A stretch of 24,208 nt of DNA, taken from contig CAYMST010000043.1 of the NCBI GenBank assembly GCA_964393115.1, positions 1 to 24,208 of the forward strand, read 5' to 3'. The notes below the pieces were generated by a model. That model searched no databases and had not been told where the DNA came from. It worked only from the letters and a program-made list of their open reading frames with translations. Below, piece by piece: positions 16,061 through 23,921 of the stretch (the stretch's first letter is position 1; every line of letters starts with the position of its first letter). Source of the stretch: CAYMST01 sp964393115 (GTDB taxonomy: Bacteria > Bacteroidota > Bacteroidia > Cytophagales > Cyclobacteriaceae). The position numbers and the translations under genes were made by a program.

Positions 16061-16094
16061 TTTTAGCCCCAATATTAAACTATTGGGGCTAAAA
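16061..16094 (-). promoter_or_regulatory. 14-bp inverted repeat directly before the transporter start
   Basis: TTTTAGCCCCAATA (16061-16074) and TATTGGGGCTAAAA (16081-16094) are perfect reverse complements around a 6-base centre. On the minus strand the structure ends 5 bases before the transporter ATG. T-runs lie before and A-runs after it in both directions, the reverse of a terminator. It may be an operator or an RNA hairpin that hides the initiation region. Confidence 0.5.
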
Positions 16095-16097
16095 ACA

Positions 16098-16115
16098 TCA
16101 AGTATGACTACTTGA
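16098..16115 (-). terminator. Weak terminator-like hairpin after the small basic-protein gene
   Basis: On the minus strand TCAAGTA-GTCA-TACTTGA forms a 7-bp stem with a 4-base loop, followed by TGTTTTT. The stem is AT-rich, so termination would be partial. It lies 35 bases after the small gene's stop. Confidence 0.4.
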
Positions 16116-16149
16116 ATCTAAAAAATAGGAATAAAACTAATGCTCAGCC

Positions 16150-16338
16150 TTACTCAGCAGCCTTCTCTTCAGCAGCAGGAGCTTCTTGCTTTCCACCTGC
16201 ATTAGCAGCAAATTCCTTTTTGATTGCTTCTACATCTACACTTTTCATGACAGGCTTAGCACTCAACCGCTTAATGTTAGCCGTTTTTCCTTTCGCCACA
16301 ACTCTATTTCTTCTTGCTTTACGATATAATCTTGTCAT
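16150..16338 (-). CDS. Small basic protein, possibly ribosome- or nucleic-acid-associated
   Basis: A 62-residue protein. Residues 1-43 are strongly basic (TRLYRKARRNRVVAKGKTAN, then IKRLSAKPVMKSVDVEAIKK), and the tail is Ala/Glu-rich (EAPAAEEKAAE). The composition resembles small ribosomal or ribosome-bound proteins. I have the impression of similar short proteins in other Bacteroidota but cannot name the family. A full-match -7 box (TAAATTTG on the minus strand, 16369-16376) lies about 30 bases upstream, which supports a real gene. The open frame on the other strand (16112-16384) is a shadow. Function inferred from composition only. Confidence 0.75.
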   Translation of the reverse strand: MTRLYRKARRNRVVAKGKTANIKRLSAKPVMKSVDVEAIKKEFAANAGGKQEAPAAEEKAAE

Positions 16339-16368
16339 GATAATTAAGTATTATTCCAAAATGAGGCG

Positions 16369-16376
16369 CAAATTTA
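16369..16376 (-). promoter_or_regulatory. Bacteroidota -7 box of the small basic-protein gene
   Basis: On the minus strand TAAATTTG fits TAnnTTTG exactly, 30 bases before the ATG at 16338. No clear -33 box is visible at the usual distance. Confidence 0.45.
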
Positions 16377-16459
16377 GTAGATAATCAGAAATATTATTAG
16401 TCTTTTCTAGATTAAATAGCCTTAACTATGAGAATTACTGGTTGTCGTTATAGAAAGTT

Positions 16460-16620
16460 ATACCATTTGTAGTGTATAATGACGTATTAGTTTACGAAAC
16501 TGTTTTTTTCTTATTCAAGGCAAAAAACACAGGCCTAGCAGCGCTAGGACGAGGCTTTTTAACGAAGAAGAAGGGGAAAACAGGAGTAAAATACACGTCA
16601 CTTTATAGTATAAATGGTAT
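16460..16620. repeat. Intact 161-bp palindromic element (MITE/REP-like)
   Basis: The ends are 26-base inverted repeats (16460-16485 and 16595-16620) that match at 21 of 26 positions by my count, including ATACCATTT at the tip and TGACGT at the inner edge. Inside, CTGTTTT pairs with AAAACAG, and the centre CCTAGC-AGC-GCTAGG is a perfect 6-bp stem with a 3-base loop. The whole unit could fold as one long imperfect hairpin. It ends 3 bases before the stop of the outer-membrane gene. A degraded relative lies at 148-240. No coding capacity. Confidence 0.8.
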
Positions 16621-16623
16621 TGG

Positions 16624-17092
16624 TTAAAAGGTGGTTCCAATACCGAATGAAAGTAGTTCCGGAAATCCCACACCAATATTATATCGACTCGTCACCTCTT
16701 TTGTCGCTCTTTGGTACCGAAAACCTAAATATCCAGCCGGTGAAAAAGATGTACTCCCCGTGTTTTCTAGGTCTACAAGCGTGACAAAACCCGAATTAAG
16801 ATCAAGATGAAGGTTTTTCTTGCCTGTAAAAAACCCTATTTTCGGGGTATAGTAGTTTATATCTCCACTAATTGTAAACAACCTACCGGCACCAAACTGA
16901 CCGTACACAGTCAATGGAATTTTCATATCTCTATGCTCTAGTAAATACTCTAAACTACCACCAATCTGAGCTGCAGGAAAGATGAACCCAAACTGCAGAT
17001 TTATAGATGTACGGCGAAAAGGAAAATCCGAAGCAAATGGTATTAAAGGCCGTGCAAAAAAATAGTGTGCACACAAGAGTTAGTGTTTTCAT
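16624..17092 (-). pseudogene. Small outer-membrane beta-barrel protein, frameshifted in the signal peptide
   Basis: The natural start is the ATG at 17092, which reads MKTLTLVCTLFF, a good signal peptide start, but then runs out of frame and stops after 45 codons. The barrel-like body lies in another frame that has no ATG of its own: INLQFGFIFPAAQIGGSLEY, LTVYGQFGAGRLFTISGDIN, then the ending LLSFGIGTTF with terminal Phe. The switch point is a run of seven T (minus strand; A-run at 17056-17062). Removing one T joins the signal peptide to FFARPLIPFASDFPFRR and gives a 155-residue protein. It could be a recent pseudogene, a slippage-controlled (phase-variable) gene, or a sequencing error. Alternating polar and hydrophobic strands support an outer-membrane place; the specific role is unknown. 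Confidence 0.7.
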
Positions 17093-17253
17093 AATTTATA
17101 TGGTTAATGTTGAAGTAAGACATACATAGTTAACTAGAACATATACACCTAATCATCACCTTCACCTTTATGTAGATGATCTTTTAAACTTTAGCGTTCG
17201 CACAATCCAACTGAGAAAGTTAAAGAATAGGATTCAATATTTGTTCCTTCGTA

Positions 17254-17261
17254 TATTTTTG
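17254..17261 (+). promoter_or_regulatory. Bacteroidota -7 box, probable hisS promoter
   Basis: TATTTTTG fits TAnnTTTG, followed by C as before guaA and thyA. TTTG at 17240-17243 is too near for a normal -33 box. The inferred leader is about 105 bases, with no strong hairpin or T-box-like element that I can see. Confidence 0.45.
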
Positions 17262-17372
17262 CAGCCTGGCGTAAAAAGACGGTATGGCACACCAATAACA
17301 ATATATCTTTATTGACCATGTCAACAATTTTGCGCTTTATACGAAACGATACAGGTCATAACATAAAAACAG

Positions 17373-18737
17373 ATGCAAGCACCAAGTATTCCAAAGGGCA
17401 CTAGAGACTTTTCACCAGAAATGATGTTCAAGAGAAATTATCTTTTGAACAAAATTAAAGCGGTATTTGAAAAGTTTGGTTTCCAGCCATTGGAAACCCC
17501 TTGCATGGAAAACTTGGATACCCTTACTGGAAAATATGGTGATGAAGGAGATCAGTTATTGTTTAAGGTGTTGAATTCTGGAGATTTTTTATCTAAAACC
17601 AATCCAGAAGACTACGCCAGTGGCAGTAAAGCTTTCACGAAGAAAATAGCTGAAAAAGGACTTCGATATGACTTGACTGTGCCATTTGCCCGTTACGTAG
17701 TCAAAAACAGAGGTGAAATCACATTCCCTTTTAAGCGCTATCAAGTTCAACCTGTATGGCGTGCTGATCGCCCTCAGAAAGGCCGTTATCGTGAGTTTTT
17801 TCAATGCGATGCGGATGTAGTGGGCACTAAATCACTGCTATGTGAAATGGAGATCGTGCAAATGATCACCGAAGCCTATCGTTCTCTAGGGCTCAAAGAC
17901 TACAGCATTAAGGTAAACAACAGAAAAATTCTGACTGGAATATCGGAATACCTAGGTCAGCCAGGCAAAGAGTCAGAATTATGCGTATCCATTGATAAGC
18001 TGGACAAAATAGGACAAGATAAGGTATTTGAAGAATTGGTCCAGAAGGGATTTGAAGAATCAGCATTGTCTCAGCTCACAACCATCTTTTCTTTGTCAGG
18101 GACTAATGAGGATAAATTAGACCAGATTGCAGAGATCCTATCAAACCCAACAGCTTCTGAAGGGGCTAATGAACTAAAAGAAATCATTAATAACCTGAAA
18201 GCATCCGGTTCCTATGAAAGTGCCCAACTGGATATCGATGTCACATTAGCACGAGGGTTATCTTATTATACCGGCACCATATTTGAAGTAAAACCTACTT
18301 CTGTTAAAATGGGCACGATAACAGCAGGAGGTCGCTATGATAACCTTACTGGTGTTTTTGGGCTTCCTGATGTCTCAGGGGTTGGCATCTCTTTTGGAGT
18401 TGACAGAATCTATGACGTAATGGAAGAACTGAAACTCTTCCCTGAAGAAAATCTTCAATCTACTCAGTTATTGATCGTTAATTTTGGGGATGACGTACTG
18501 GCCGAAAATCTAAAACTGCTGAAGTACTTTCGGGACAATCACATCAAAACAGAGATATTCCCTGAAGCAGCTAAGATGAAAAAGCAATTCAACTATGCCA
18601 ATAAAAAGAACATTCCTTTTGTAGTAATGGCCGGAAGCGATGAAATAGAAAACCAAAAGTTTGTTCTTCGTAATATGAAAAGTGGCGATCAGGAGTCGCT
18701 ATCGCAGGAAGATATAGTTACCTCAGTTTTGAAATAA
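17373..18737 (+). CDS. hisS: Histidyl-tRNA synthetase
   Basis: A 454-residue class II aminoacyl-tRNA synthetase that charges tRNA-His. Visible parts are PKGTRDFSPEMM at 7-18, motif 2 (QPVWRADRPQKGRYREFFQC, 126-145), the histidine-specific ARGLSYYTG (293-301), GGRYD (319-323), motif 3 (GVGISFGVDRI, 336-346), and a C-terminal anticodon-binding domain from about 360. Length and motifs are normal. The YbaB/EbfC gene follows after 40 bases in the same direction, likely cotranscribed. Assignment near certain. Confidence 0.98.
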   Translation: MQAPSIPKGTRDFSPEMMFKRNYLLNKIKAVFEKFGFQPLETPCMENLDTLTGKYGDEGDQLLFKVLNSGDFLSKTNPEDYASGSKAFTKKIAEKGLRYDLTVPFARYVVKNRGEITFPFKRYQVQPVWRADRPQKGRYREFFQCDADVVGTKSLLCEMEIVQMITEAYRSLGLKDYSIKVNNRKILTGISEYLGQPGKESELCVSIDKLDKIGQDKVFEELVQKGFEESALSQLTTIFSLSGTNEDKLDQIAEILSNPTASEGANELKEIINNLKASGSYESAQLDIDVTLARGLSYYTGTIFEVKPTSVKMGTITAGGRYDNLTGVFGLPDVSGVGISFGVDRIYDVMEELKLFPEENLQSTQLLIVNFGDDVLAENLKLLKYFRDNHIKTEIFPEAAKMKKQFNYANKKNIPFVVMAGSDEIENQKFVLRNMKSGDQESLSQEDIVTSVLK

Positions 18738-18777
18738 CGTGCCAAACAAATGGCATAACAAAATATAAATCAGGATT

Positions 18778-19116
18778 ATGTTCGATATGTTTAAGATGAT
18801 GGGGCAGGTAAAAGAGCTCCAGCAGAAGATGAAAGAAACACAGGAGTCGCTTGGAACTCTAACAGCCACCGGAGAAGCTGGAGCAGGAATGGTAAAAGCC
18901 ACTGTGAACGGAAAGCGACAACTCGTTAAATTGGATGTCGATGATGACAGCCTTTACAACGATAAGCAGATGCTGAATGATCTAATTATTGCGGCGACCA
19001 ACATTGCAATGGACAACATTGACGGTCAGATAAAGGAGCATATGAAGAAAAATACGGAAGGCTTATTACCCAACATTCCAGGACTGGACCTAAACGGTCT
19101 TTTTAATAATGGGTAA
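18778..19116 (+). CDS. YbaB/EbfC family nucleoid-associated protein
   Basis: A 112-residue DNA-binding protein of the YbaB/EbfC family. It begins FDMFKMMGQVKELQQKMKET, the usual helical start. The core AGAGMVKATVNGKRQLVKLD (35-54) and the helix LIIAATNIAMDNIDGQIKEH (69-88) are typical, and it ends GLNGLFNNG-like (LDLNGLFNNG). The family forms dimers that coat DNA. In many bacteria it sits beside dnaX or recR; here it follows hisS. Confidence 0.93.
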   Translation: MFDMFKMMGQVKELQQKMKETQESLGTLTATGEAGAGMVKATVNGKRQLVKLDVDDDSLYNDKQMLNDLIIAATNIAMDNIDGQIKEHMKKNTEGLLPNIPGLDLNGLFNNG

Positions 19117-19238
19117 AGTAAACCTGGGCCTCCCCACATTTACGTTATCTTCAGGAAGCTCAGTAAATGAACGTCATTTTTGTGTTTGAGAAGTACATTT
19201 TTGGATCGCCCTTTGAAGGTTCCTATATGTAAGAAACT

Positions 19239-19329
19239 TATATAGAATCCTTAAATAATCGCACAAAAGAGTTGGTTTGAACGACCTGTTGTTGGGTTTT
19301 ATATCGAACTCTAAAATAGACTTTATATC
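19239..19329 (+). repeat. Dispersed intergenic repeat, copy B
   Basis: The partner of 9241-9330, in the same orientation. Both begin TATATAGAATCC and share CACAAAAGAGTTGGTTT and TTTTATATCG. In this copy AGAGTT (from about 19268) can pair with AACTCT near 19310, forming a long-loop stem. It lies after a rightward gene, as copy A does. Confidence 0.65.
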
Positions 19330-19361
19330 ATACTCTTGAAGGCATTTTCCTCAGGAGTATG
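19329..19361. terminator. Hairpin in a convergent spacer, possible bidirectional terminator
   Basis: CATACTC (19329-19335) pairs with GAGTATG (19355-19361), and AAGG with CCT inside lengthens the stem. No long T-run follows on either strand, so termination is only probable from the convergent position. Confidence 0.4.
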
Positions 19362-19437
19362 GTATATTCATTAAGTTCCTGGTGAAATGGAACAGGACTA
19401 CACTGAAAATCTTCCTATACCAATTAGCACATAGGGA

Positions 19438-20103
19438 TCAATTGTTCATAAAGGCGTATTGCACAATATTAGCTCCCATTTTCAGAGCCTTTTGTCTCAA
19501 CTCCTCTGGATCGTTATAGATCTCTTGGTCCTCCCAGCCGTTACCTAAGTCAGATTCATATGAGTAAAAGCACACCAACCTACCTTGATAAATCAATCCA
19601 AACCCTTGGGCTGGTTTGCCGCTGTGTTCATGAACTTTCGGAAGACCTTTTTTAAAAGTATACTTCCCTTTGTATATATCATGTCCAAAAGGAAGCTCGA
19701 CGAACTCCAATTCTGGAAACACCTTTTTCATTTCCAGTCGCACAAACTGATCTAACCCGAAATTATCATCAATGTGCAGGAAGCCTCCTGCCGTTAGGTA
19801 TTTCCTAAGGTTTTCTGCCTCCCGAGAATTGAAAACTACATTTCCATGCCCTGTCATGTAGATGTAAGGATATCGGAATAATGAGGCGCTACCTACTTCA
19901 ACTACATCCTCACCTTCAATTTCTGTTCCCAAATTCTTATTACAAAACTTAACAAGATTCGGTAAAGCTGTTTTGTTAGCATACCAATCTCCTCCTCCAC
20001 TATATTTTAACTGGGCGAGTTTAACCTGTGCATTGGCAAAAAGTACAATAAGGGTAAAAGGTATAATCAATCCAATTTTTAACCTAAAACTATTCCGAGT
20101 CAT
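19438..20103 (-). CDS. DUF4159 family exported protein
   Basis: I place the start at 20103 (MTRNSFRLKIGLIIPFTLIV, then LFANAQ), a good signal peptide; an upstream in-frame ATG at 20151 lies deep in the glucosidase gene. The mature part shows the DUF4159 pattern: LKYSGGGDWYANKTALPNLV near the start, then PYIYMTGHGNVVFNSREAEN, LRKYLTAGGFLHIDDNFG, LPFGHDIYKGKYTF and HEHSGKPAQGFGLIYQGRLV. It has the look of a glutamine-amidotransferase-like fold without a known activity. The ATG overlaps the 3' end of the glucosidase gene by 14 bases, so the two are translationally coupled. It is the last gene of the operon. Confidence 0.88.
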   Translation of the reverse strand: MTRNSFRLKIGLIIPFTLIVLFANAQVKLAQLKYSGGGDWYANKTALPNLVKFCNKNLGTEIEGEDVVEVGSASLFRYPYIYMTGHGNVVFNSREAENLRKYLTAGGFLHIDDNFGLDQFVRLEMKKVFPELEFVELPFGHDIYKGKYTFKKGLPKVHEHSGKPAQGFGLIYQGRLVCFYSYESDLGNGWEDQEIYNDPEELRQKALKMGANIVQYAFMNN

Positions 20104-22747
20104 CGTGCGCAAAACTCTTAAGATTATAGTATTTATAAATGATATCTGCAATCAAACCAGTCCAACCCGTCTGGTGTGACGCACCGCAACCTTCTCCATC
20201 ATCTCCATTGAAATACTCAAAGAAGGTGATATAATCTTTAAAGTGTGGATCAGTATTGAGTTTTTTACTCTTCCCATTTACCGCTCGGTTACCTTTTTCA
20301 TCGATTCTGAAGATATTCATTAGTCTCTCGGAGAGTCCTTCAACTACCGTCAGAATATTCACAAATTTACCGCTGCCAGTAGGGTATTCGATTTTAAAGT
20401 CATCACCATAGTAGTAGTGGAATTTCAGCAAAGACTCTAGAAGCAAATAGTTTACAGGAAACCAAATGGGGCCTCTCCAGTTAGAATTACCCCCAAAGAA
20501 AGAACTGTCCGACTCACCTGGAAGATAGTCCACTCTCAGTTCCATTCCATCAATATGGAAAATATAAGGATTATCCTTGTGGTACTTAGAAAGCGCTCGA
20601 ATGCCATAGTCGGACAAGAACTCTTTCGGATCGAGCATCTTCTCTAAGATCTTTTTAATTCGAAAGCCTTTTAGCAAAGACATCAACCTGCTTTCTCCAA
20701 TTCCTGGCTCTTCCCATCGAGACACCATCGAGGCAAGTTTAGGTCGTTTGTCTAAAAAGAATTCTAGTTTTTTTCTAAACTCGGGAAGTTCCTGATATGC
20801 CTTGGACTGCAGTGTCTCTACAGCGAAAAGCGGTATCAGACCTACCATAGACCTGATCTTCAGCTTATGCGTTTTATTATCCGGTGTATGCATCAGGTCA
20901 TAATAGAAGTTTTCGTCGTCGTCCCACAAGCTGGCACGCACTTCTGTTATGCCATTGATCGCTCCAGCGATATAGAGGAAATGCTCGAAAAACTTAATCG
21001 CCATATCCTGATATACCGGCGTGATAAGCGCTAAATCCAGTGACATACGCAGCATATTAAGACAATACATCGCCATCCAGCCTGTACTATCCGCCTGTTC
21101 TAATGTCGCACCTGGAATGATCGGTTCGTTCCGATCAAATACCCCAATGTTATCTAAGCCTAAGAATCCACCTTCAAAAATGTTATTACCATCTTGGTCA
21201 GTCCGATTCACCCACCAAGTGAAATTAATCAGCAACCTATGAAATGCCCTTTGTAAGAAATCATAGTCCGCTTTACCACCGTTAAGCTTTTTATCAATTC
21301 TAAATACGCGCGTAACTGCCCAGGCATGTACAGGAGGGTTGACGTTACTAAAACTCCATTCGTAAGCGGGAATCATTCCATTAGGATGCATATAACGCTC
21401 AGAAAGAAATAGAAGCAATTGATCTTTAGCAAAATCTGGATCTATTCTGGCAATTGGTATCGTATGAAAAGCTAAATCCCAGGCAGCATACCACGGGTAC
21501 TCCCACTTATCTGGCATAGATACGATATCATGATTGTCCAAGTGTTGCCAATCACTATTTCTTCCTCCTTTACGTTCTGCTGGAGGCGGTACTCGTCCAG
21601 GATCTCCCAGAAGCCATTCGCGAATGTTATAATAATAGAACTGCTTACTCCACATCATGCCCGCGTAAGCCTGACGTTGGATATTTTTTAAATCCTTATC
21701 CGTTACTCCGTGTTGAACAGCGTTATAGAATGAATTACACTCATTTAGTCGGTCGTTAACGACCTGATCAAAGTCTTTGAAGGGTTCGAGATTCTTCTTA
21801 GAGGTGAATCTAACCTTTATGGTCCTACTTTCTCCCGCCTTCAGCTTAAGCTTATACAACCCACATGCCTTAGTGCCAAATTCCTTCTTGTTAACCGCTT
21901 TTTTATCACCATTAACTACATAATCGTTTATACCATCTTTAAAATAATCAGAGGTATTATCTATTTGATATAGACGCTGACGATTCGTTTCGTTATTGGT
22001 AAATAGCAGCTCATCCACATCATCATCCATCCAGACTCGAAACTCTGAAAATCGATGGTGACTTAACTTAAAGCAGTTGTCAGCATGCTTGGAAATAGAA
22101 GGCATCAGTTTATCCTTGCCGGAGGACCATGTATTTCTAAACCACAGGGTAGGCATGACATATATTTCTGCATCCTCAGCACCACGATTGTGAATGGTCG
22201 CCTGAAAAGCAAAGTCTTCAACATCCTTTTTCACATATTCTAAGAAGATATCGAAGTATTCATCCTTATCAAAAAGGCCAAAATCCATGATTTCAAGCTC
22301 CTTTTCCTTCTTGCTCTTCCCAATATTTTTACGCACTAAATCCTCATATGGATAACGCTTCTGTGGGTATTTATAGAGCATCTTCATATAAGAATGCGTT
22401 GGAGTACTATCTAGGTAGTAATAAAGCTCCTTTACATCTTCTCCATGGTTCCCTTCATAGCCATTGAGGCCAAACAACCGTTCTTTGATAATTGGATCTT
22501 CCTTATTCCAAAATGCCCAGGAAAGACAAATGCGCTGTTCATCATCAGAAAAACCTCCAATGCCATCTTCCCCCCAGCGATAGGCTTTACTCCTGGCCAT
22601 ATCATGCGTAACGCTTTGCCAGGCATTTCCATATTTGGAATAATCCTCTCTTACGGTCCCCCATTGCCTTTCGGACAAATAAGGTCCCCATTTCTTCCAC
22701 GGTATACCTTTTCTCGACTCTTCTAACCTGATATGCTCTAGCGTCAT
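20090..22747 (-). CDS. GH63-like (MGH1-type) glucosidase
   Basis: An 885-residue protein of the GH63/(alpha/alpha)6-barrel type. It opens with WKKWGPYLSERQWGTVREDY (about 17-37), usual for this bacterial group. The barrel carries YPWYAAWDLAFHTIPIARID with Asp424 in AAWD, the likely general acid position, then GMIPAYEWSFSNVNPP. Near the C-terminus is WRGPIW (757-762), another GH63 hallmark. No signal peptide is present, so it acts in the cytoplasm or after import of small sugars. Alpha-glucoside hydrolysis is known for the family; the substrate here is open. Its ATG overlaps the TGA of a 36-codon ORF, and its 3' end overlaps the DUF4159 start. Confidence 0.9.
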   Translation of the reverse strand: MTLEHIRLEESRKGIPWKKWGPYLSERQWGTVREDYSKYGNAWQSVTHDMARSKAYRWGEDGIGGFSDDEQRICLSWAFWNKEDPIIKERLFGLNGYEGNHGEDVKELYYYLDSTPTHSYMKMLYKYPQKRYPYEDLVRKNIGKSKKEKELEIMDFGLFDKDEYFDIFLEYVKKDVEDFAFQATIHNRGAEDAEIYVMPTLWFRNTWSSGKDKLMPSISKHADNCFKLSHHRFSEFRVWMDDDVDELLFTNNETNRQRLYQIDNTSDYFKDGINDYVVNGDKKAVNKKEFGTKACGLYKLKLKAGESRTIKVRFTSKKNLEPFKDFDQVVNDRLNECNSFYNAVQHGVTDKDLKNIQRQAYAGMMWSKQFYYYNIREWLLGDPGRVPPPAERKGGRNSDWQHLDNHDIVSMPDKWEYPWYAAWDLAFHTIPIARIDPDFAKDQLLLFLSERYMHPNGMIPAYEWSFSNVNPPVHAWAVTRVFRIDKKLNGGKADYDFLQRAFHRLLINFTWWVNRTDQDGNNIFEGGFLGLDNIGVFDRNEPIIPGATLEQADSTGWMAMYCLNMLRMSLDLALITPVYQDMAIKFFEHFLYIAGAINGITEVRASLWDDDENFYYDLMHTPDNKTHKLKIRSMVGLIPLFAVETLQSKAYQELPEFRKKLEFFLDKRPKLASMVSRWEEPGIGESRLMSLLKGFRIKKILEKMLDPKEFLSDYGIRALSKYHKDNPYIFHIDGMELRVDYLPGESDSSFFGGNSNWRGPIWFPVNYLLLESLLKFHYYYGDDFKIEYPTGSGKFVNILTVVEGLSERLMNIFRIDEKGNRAVNGKSKKLNTDPHFKDYITFFEYFNGDDGEGCGASHQTGWTGLIADIIYKYYNLKSFAHDDSE

Positions 22748-22854
22748 TTCCAGATGTTTTCGTTCAGACTAGTAAATCTATGCCAATTCAGTTTTTTCAT
22801 ACCATCTTCATTAACAAAGGGAGTGTTGATTGAGTTATCTTGCAATTTTTTCAT
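22744..22854 (-). CDS. Possible 36-residue small protein bridging two glycosidase genes
   Basis: A short open frame fills the 103-base gap between the GH113-like and glucosidase genes. Its ATG overlaps the GH113-like TGA as ATGA, and its own TGA overlaps the glucosidase ATG as ATGA. It reads MKKLQDNSINTPFVNEDG and then MKKLNWHRFTSLNENIWK. No domain is known to me. The double four-base overlap fits translational coupling through the operon: either the peptide matters itself, or its reading keeps ribosomes moving to the glucosidase start. It could also be chance. Confidence 0.45.
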   Translation of the reverse strand: MKKLQDNSINTPFVNEDGMKKLNWHRFTSLNENIWK

Positions 22855-23921
22855 TTTTGGTAATACTTTCTTATCACCTCTTCTGCTGGCTTATTTTGTG
22901 GAGTAAACTTAATATCCTTTTCTCCGCCAGCCTTATGATGGCGTGGATACCATTTCCATAAAAATCCACCGAGCATCCAGTCTTCGTTCCAGATTGATTC
23001 AAAAAAAGCTCGATAAGCCTTTTTTTGATTGTTAAGGTTTATACGTTTCTCATGACTTTCCCATTTACCTTTAGCAACATAGTCGATACTCTGAAAGCCA
23101 TATTCGGTAAACAAAATATCTTTATTGTAGCGATTAGAAACTTCTGTCAGTTTCTTAGACACCTCATTCCATGCATTAACCATTTCCTTTTCGTTTGCTT
23201 CTTGGAGCTCGTTTACGATGAAATACGCATCAATACCAATGAAATCAACTTGATCCCAAAACGTAATATTCTCGTAATTGTCCCAGTTGGCTGCATAGGT
23301 TACTTTTCCAGAGTAGACCGACCTGACTTTTTTGATCAACTCACGCCAATATTGTGGTCGCTTTCGCGCTAGATGGCGGCATTCAGTACCAACCGCATAT
23401 ACCTCAACTTTCGTTTCGGCCGCTATTCTTGCGAAATTTAGGATGTACTTTTCATAGGATTCTTCCCATTTTAAGCAGGCTGCTTCAGAGGTAAAATCTA
23501 AATCACCAGGCCACCCATCTCCTACTACCCAGACATGGGGCTTAAGCATGACTTTCAAGCCTGTTTTTTTAGCTTGGTTAATTAGTTTTCTTGTACCCTC
23601 ACTACGCTCTCCGTACCACTGGGTCGGATGATCAAAATGAACAGTAGGGTCTTCTTTATTGCAAAATGAATACGGAATAATAGAAACCCAATCCGCATTT
23701 ATTCGCCTTATCGGGATGAACGAGCTATCTGGAATAGTAGAATTAGTGGAAACAAAGCTTACGCCTCCCATTTTTTTGAGCTTTGGTTGTTTGTGCTTCT
23801 TCTGGGCACAGGAGTTAACATGCAACATTAGCAATATGGCTATTGCACTTACCAATTGCTTTATTTGAAAGGTCCTTTTCTTATTTTTGCGAGACAGAGA
23901 AAAAACAAACTTAGAAGGCAT
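22851..23921 (-). CDS. GH113-like glycosidase lipoprotein
   Basis: A 356-residue protein from the ATG at 23921. A longer frame from 23996 adds 25 residues that lie inside thyA and spoil the signal. From 23921 there is a basic N-region, a hydrophobic stretch (LVSAIAILLML) and Cys38 in HVNSC, a plausible lipoprotein site. The TIM-barrel region begins GGVSFVSTNSTIPDSSFIPI and includes LKPHVWVVGDGWPGD, the acid/base VGTEC (Glu180), IGIDAYF (228-234), the nucleophile FTEYGF (Glu273) and LGGFLWKWYPRHHKAGG. This fits GH113-like enzymes, whose founding members are beta-mannanases; the substrate here is unproven. The start codon shares one CATG with the divergent thyA start. It heads the operon with the 36-codon ORF, glucosidase and DUF4159 gene. 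Confidence 0.85.
   Translation of the reverse strand: MPSKFVFSLSRKNKKRTFQIKQLVSAIAILLMLHVNSCAQKKHKQPKLKKMGGVSFVSTNSTIPDSSFIPIRRINADWVSIIPYSFCNKEDPTVHFDHPTQWYGERSEGTRKLINQAKKTGLKVMLKPHVWVVGDGWPGDLDFTSEAACLKWEESYEKYILNFARIAAETKVEVYAVGTECRHLARKRPQYWRELIKKVRSVYSGKVTYAANWDNYENITFWDQVDFIGIDAYFIVNELQEANEKEMVNAWNEVSKKLTEVSNRYNKDILFTEYGFQSIDYVAKGKWESHEKRINLNNQKKAYRAFFESIWNEDWMLGGFLWKWYPRHHKAGGEKDIKFTPQNKPAEEVIRKYYQK
23882..23889 (+). promoter_or_regulatory. Bacteroidota -7 box of thyA inside the GH113-like gene
   Basis: TATTTTTG fits TAnnTTTG and is followed by C, as before hisS and guaA. It lies 30 bases before the thyA ATG, within the signal-peptide codons of the opposite gene. TTTG at 23864-23867 is a possible but close -33 box. 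Confidence 0.5.

Larger units (their letters stand above)
19117..19437. other. Convergent spacer between ybaB-type gene and DUF4159 gene
   Basis: It contains a dispersed repeat copy (19239-19329) and a hairpin (19329-19361). No gene is visible. As the genes on both sides point inward, the hairpin is the most likely place for transcripts to end. Confidence 0.5.

Noticed and set aside
16061..16094. Terminator for the small basic-protein gene
   Set aside because: T-runs precede and A-runs follow the stem in both directions, the opposite of a terminator; it also lies against the next start codon.
17262..17372. A tRNA-dependent T-box or small RNA in the hisS leader
   Set aside because: No T-box sequence, specifier loop or strong hairpin is visible.
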